Assembly (NCBI GenBank): GCA_965222835.1
Contig: CBDCUQ010000004.1
Coordinates: forward strand, 372,001 to 436,000
Length of the DNA: 64,000 nt
Origin: CBDCUQ01 sp965222835
GTDB lineage: Bacteria; Pseudomonadota; Alphaproteobacteria; Rhizobiales; Hyphomicrobiaceae
Direction: 5' to 3'
The notes under the pieces are model-generated. The model saw nothing but the letters and a program-made list of their open reading frames with translations. It had not been told where the DNA came from and searched no databases. Made by a program: the position numbers and the translations under genes. Positions 61,006 through 64,000 of this stretch are shown piece by piece (the stretch's first letter is position 1; each line of letters starts with the position of its first letter).

Positions 61006-62145
61006 CTACTTGGCAATCGACGTGTTGGAGGTCTTGTCTTCGGCCTGCACCGATTTCACGCGACCGCCAGGTCGAACCTTTTGGATGCCTTCGGTTATGA
61101 TCGTTTCTCCGGCCTCGAGCCCCTCTGCAACCACGATCTCAGCTCCCACGCGTTGCCCGGTCTTAATTGGTCGTGCTTCAACGCGATCTTCAGCCCCAAC
61201 CACCAACACAAACGGTCCTGTTTGATTTTCTTGCACGGAAGATTGTGGGACGACGACACGCCTTTCCGGTGTATCGCTGGTCAAGACGACGTTGACGAAC
61301 TGTCCCGGCACGAGCAGGCGTTCTGGATTGGGGAACACAACGCGCACCTTGATCGTTCCGGTCGCCGGATCGACCTCATTGTCAATCAGGTCGAAATCAC
61401 CCTGGTGCGGATAGATCTTGTCGTTCGCCAAGCGGATCTTCGGGATTGGCCGCGATTGGTCACCATCCTTCTTGCGCTCGGTGAATAACAGATATTCCTT
61501 TTCTCCGACCGAGAAGACGACCCGGATTGGGTCCATGCGGATAACGGTGGCCAGAGTTCCGGAGTCGGATCCAATCAGGTTTCCAACATCGGCCGTTGCG
61601 CTTCCTATTCGTCCATCTATGGGCGAGGCAATCTTGGTGTAGTCGAGATCAAGTTGTGCCTTCTGGACTGCGGCTTCAGCGGCTGCAAGTTCGGCGCGTG
61701 CCGACCCATCTTTAGCTTTGGCCTCATCAAACTTAGCAACGCTGGCGACATCCTTTTTTACGAGTTCGGTATAACGAACGAGATTGTTCGACGCTTCTTC
61801 CACGGTTGCTTTAGCGCGTGCAACATCCGCTTGGGCGGAGGCCAAATTGGCTTCGAACTCCGCAGGATCGATGGAAAACAGCAAATCTCCTTTCTTGACC
61901 GGTGTGCCTTCCTTGAATGGCCGATCCAAGAGTGTCCCGCTGACGCGCGCTCTAATGTCAACGCGTTGCGCTGCCCGGGTGCGCCCGACATATTCGGTGA
62001 CAGAGGCAACGTCTTTTTCTTGGACACCCAGGACAATGACGCTTGGTAGAGCTTTGGATTTCTGTCCTGGTTCAGGACCATCTTGGCCGCAGCCTGCTAG
62101 GCCGGTCACTGCGAGCACAGCAATTGCTATGGTTTTGCGAAACAT
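61006..62145 (-). CDS. RND efflux periplasmic adaptor (AcrA-like lipoprotein)
   Basis: A 379-aa membrane fusion protein that links the RND pump to an outer-membrane channel. The signal MFRKTIAIAVLAVTGLAGC ends in a lipobox with Cys19. It shows YVGRTRAAQRVDIRARVSG, the lipoyl half GTPVKKGDLLFSIDP, a helical hairpin, SPIDGRIGSATADVG, and VVPQSSVQENQTGPFV. First gene of the pump operon. The upstream gap is 305 bases; I see no regulator gene. Confidence 0.93.
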   Translation of the reverse strand: MFRKTIAIAVLAVTGLAGCGQDGPEPGQKSKALPSVIVLGVQEKDVASVTEYVGRTRAAQRVDIRARVSGTLLDRPFKEGTPVKKGDLLFSIDPAEFEANLASAQADVARAKATVEEASNNLVRYTELVKKDVASVAKFDEAKAKDGSARAELAAAEAAVQKAQLDLDYTKIASPIDGRIGSATADVGNLIGSDSGTLATVIRMDPIRVVFSVGEKEYLLFTERKKDGDQSRPIPKIRLANDKIYPHQGDFDLIDNEVDPATGTIKVRVVFPNPERLLVPGQFVNVVLTSDTPERRVVVPQSSVQENQTGPFVLVVGAEDRVEARPIKTGQRVGAEIVVAEGLEAGETIITEGIQKVRPGGRVKSVQAEDKTSNTSIAK

Positions 62146-62450
62146 GGCTATGAACTTCGATTGTCTGGCACTGATGCACAACCGATAATGCGCTGCCGAA
62201 CGTCGTTTCTCAACACTTCAATGGATGGGGCGTTTGCCGAGCCATGCGATCGATTGCGAGTCTGTTGCCTGCGCGTTGGGACACAAACTCTGGGATCATC
62301 GTTAACTGGCGGGAAGCGCAACGATTCGTGTGAAAGGCATTGACGGATGCAGGCGCCGGAGCCGAGAGCTTCTCAGGGTGCCGTTCAGGGTTAAGAGGCC
62401 AGCGTGTCGCGACAAACCTGCTTTGTCGGATCACCCCCGGCGAACTGTCC
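62146..62450. other. 305-base gap upstream of RND operon
   Basis: Nothing recognisable is encoded here. It must contain the promoter of the minus-strand RND adaptor gene and the end of the methyltransferase transcript. I did not find a convincing hairpin with a T-run or an operator-like palindrome. Confidence 0.4.
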
Positions 62451-63389
62451 TCACGGCAGCCAGCCTTTGTCGAGGTTCATGGCCTGCTTGGAGAGGCTGT
62501 TGCCGGCGGTGTCGAAGTGCACGGCGGTCCAGGCGAGGTGTGTGCCGGCGTCTTCGGAGGATTTTGAGCGCAGCGAGACCATGATGCTTTCGCCGGCCTT
62601 TGCTTCGATCGGAGTCATCAGCGGGAAATAGAGTTGCTCCCAGTGCGTGCGCGGTGCGTCAGGCGCGGTGGAGAGGGAGATGCCGGGGACGAGGTCGGCC
62701 GTCCACCAATAGGCAAAGCCGTAGATGGTGTTGGGGGCCGTGAGTGACCAGCTGGCTTCGCCCTTGCGCGCGCTCTTGGCTTTGTTGCGCAGATCCACTT
62801 CATCCCATTCGTGGGCCGAGCGGCCATCATCGAGCAAGTCTTCGAGGGCAAACGTGCGCACGTATACGTTGTTGAGGCTCATGGTTTTGGGCACCGAGAG
62901 ATCGATGTCACTGGGGGCGCCGTCCCAGACACTGAGCTCGTTGTGGATGCGGTCTGTTATGACGGGGGCCACGAACTGTCCGATACGAAACGGAATGACA
63001 CGTCCACCGATGGCCAGATGGCGGATGCGGGCGTCGTTCATGGTGTCGACGATGTTTTCTTCGAGTGCGTAATTGCCGAGCGTTTCGGAGACGATGATGT
63101 CGGCGCGCGGCGGGTTCTGCATCTCGGTGGAGTGGCAGGGCATCAGCTGGCAGCCTTTGGCGCGGTTGGCTTTTAGCACCTCTGCCGCGACGCCGGCCAC
63201 TTCGGCCGTCTCGTACAGGTAGACTTCGCGTGCCCCCAGTTTCGCTGCCATGAGGCCGAGGAGTCCCGTGCCGGCGCCGATGTCGGCAACCGTGGTGCGG
63301 CCTTTTTTGATGACGCTGGCCAACGCGCGCTGGAACGCGATGTTCCTCTCTTTGTCGGCAATCAGTGTGCGATGATATTCGATGCGCAT
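62451..63389 (-). CDS. PRMT-like SAM-dependent methyltransferase
   Basis: A 312-aa methyltransferase whose layout resembles protein arginine methyltransferases. It starts RIEYHRTLIADKERNIAFQRAL, like the PRMT YF..H..ML.D..R helix. SAM motif I is VADIGAGTGLLGLMAA, with the acidic residue Glu60 after strand 2. Then comes a possible double-E loop, IIVSETLGNYALEENI (Glu102 and Glu110/111), and GGRVIPFRIGQF. The C-terminal 150 residues are beta-rich, as in PRMTs. PRMTs are rare in bacteria and the target is unknown. The ATG beginning MRIEYH is preferred over an upstream start. Confidence 0.75.
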   Translation of the reverse strand: MRIEYHRTLIADKERNIAFQRALASVIKKGRTTVADIGAGTGLLGLMAAKLGAREVYLYETAEVAGVAAEVLKANRAKGCQLMPCHSTEMQNPPRADIIVSETLGNYALEENIVDTMNDARIRHLAIGGRVIPFRIGQFVAPVITDRIHNELSVWDGAPSDIDLSVPKTMSLNNVYVRTFALEDLLDDGRSAHEWDEVDLRNKAKSARKGEASWSLTAPNTIYGFAYWWTADLVPGISLSTAPDAPRTHWEQLYFPLMTPIEAKAGESIMVSLRSKSSEDAGTHLAWTAVHFDTAGNSLSKQAMNLDKGWLP

Positions 63390-63452
63390 GGGGGCGTACA
63401 GATAGCGGGCAGCGGGTAGCTGGCAACGTGACGTTGGGCAAAGCACGTAGCA

Positions 63453-64000
63453 TTATCTGCTGCCTGCTGTCTGCTCCCCGTTGCCGAGTTTCAGGTGTTC
63501 TCCCCGGATCTGATAGAGCGTCAGTGCGGTGGCGACGGCGAGGTTGAGGCTGTCGAGCGTGCCGGCCATGGGGATGGTGACGAGGCGCGTTGCCGTGCGC
63601 GTGAGGCTCTCTGACAATCCCGGGCCTTCACTGCCCATGATCAACAGCACGGGGTCCTTGTAAGCGGCGTGGCGGAAATCTTCGCGGCCGTCGAGATGGG
63701 TGCCGACGACGTCGCCCGGCCAATCGGCGCGCCAGGTGAGAAAGTCTTCCCGGGTCGTGCGCACGAGGGGGACGGCGAAGATCGAGCCCATGGTCGCACG
63801 TACGCATTCGTGCTGATAGGGATCGCAACAGTTTCCGATCAGAATAATGCCGGCTGCGCCGACGGCATGGACGGTGCGCATAATGGTGCCGAGGTTGCCG
63901 GGATCGCGCACCTCTTCGAGGCCGAGCCAGGTGGTGTTTTTTTCCATTGTTGCGATCGGGGGCGGGTCGGCGAAACGCTGCCGGAACACGGCCAGCACGG
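63453..64000 (-). CDS. SpoU/TrmH-family RNA methyltransferase, partial
   Basis: The C-terminal part (about 181 aa) of a SPOUT-fold RNA 2'-O-ribose methyltransferase; the 5' end lies beyond the window. The catalytic domain is present with VRDPGNLGTIMRTVHAVG (motif 1), LLIMGSEGPGL (motif 2) and IPMAGTLDSLNLAVATAL (motif 3), which form the knotted SAM site. It is upstream of the PRMT-like gene on the same strand, 63 bases away. Confidence 0.9.
   Translation of the reverse strand, partial: VLAVFRQRFADPPPIATMEKNTTWLGLEEVRDPGNLGTIMRTVHAVGAAGIILIGNCCDPYQHECVRATMGSIFAVPLVRTTREDFLTWRADWPGDVVGTHLDGREDFRHAAYKDPVLLIMGSEGPGLSESLTRTATRLVTIPMAGTLDSLNLAVATALTLYQIRGEHLKLGNGEQTAGSR

Noticed and set aside
63390..63452. 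Short repeated GCAGC/GGCAGC-like words between the two methyltransferase genes
   Set aside because: Too short and irregular to call a repeat array; probably chance low complexity in a 63-base gap.
1..64000. tRNA, rRNA, CRISPR arrays or complete insertion sequences
   Set aside because: I scanned the gaps for TPsiC-like GGTTCGA sequences, regular repeat-spacer arrays and transposase motifs and found none convincing.

Overview
The window looks like a 64 kb piece of chromosome from an alphaproteobacterium of the order Hyphomicrobiales (Rhizobiales), possibly Hyphomicrobiaceae or a near relative. The main evidence is the block at 16.4-34.4 kb: chvI, chvG, a short hprK, a mannose-type PTS EIIA, HPr, ahcY, a divL-like kinase with tyrosine at the phospho-acceptor site, tsaE fused to an AmgK-like kinase, a murU-like nucleotidyltransferase, addB, addA and trxA. 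The HDAC-xseB-dxs...tlyA block and the usg gene fit the same group. Genus-level assignment is inference. Coding density is high, most genes are GC-rich, and I found no rRNA, tRNA, CRISPR array or complete insertion sequence.

Layout. 0-5.4 kb (minus strand) is a vitamin B12 uptake locus: a cobalamin riboswitch, the outer-membrane receptor btuB, then btuF, btuC and btuD. 5.5-13.4 kb holds a lone glycosyltransferase, an ABC-F ATPase, a MarC-type membrane protein, usg, a PP2C-like phosphatase and lutB-lutC. 13.5-16.3 kb holds a GTP-type PEP carboxykinase and a HugZ-like flavoprotein, divergent from chvI-chvG. 19-34 kb is the conserved signalling, methyl-cycle, cell-cycle, tRNA-modification, cell-wall-recycling and recombination-repair run described above. 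A perfect inverted repeat before ahcY looks like an S-adenosylhomocysteine-responsive operator. 34.4-41.8 kb holds a ribbon-helix-helix protein, an HDAC-like amidohydrolase, xseB, dxs, small membrane proteins, tlyA and a TrmA/RlmD-family methyltransferase.

41.8-42.8 kb is a small AT-richer islet with two translationally coupled TIR-domain genes, next to a sirtuin. Then come a single-domain response regulator, a penicillin-binding D,D-carboxypeptidase, aroC, and an 840-base non-coding stretch with a clear terminator and possibly a small RNA or peptide gene.

47.9-55.7 kb is the most unusual part. It is a tight five-gene minus-strand operon: a P-loop protein, a type-I-secretion-like ABC transporter with degenerate ATPase motifs, an HlyD adaptor, a cyanophycin-synthetase-like ligase with an intact-looking ATP-grasp domain but a decayed and truncated Mur-ligase part, and a secreted alpha/beta hydrolase. 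I read it as a candidate system for making, exporting and processing an isopeptide-like product; this is inference. Upstream lies 1.7 kb without genes, rich in hairpins and paired repeats, including two 89-base tandem elements that keep the same fold.

57.3-64 kb ends the window with a potassium-channel-like protein, an RND efflux pump and its adaptor, a methyltransferase with protein-arginine-methyltransferase-like motifs, and a partial SpoU/TrmH-family RNA methyltransferase cut by the window edge.
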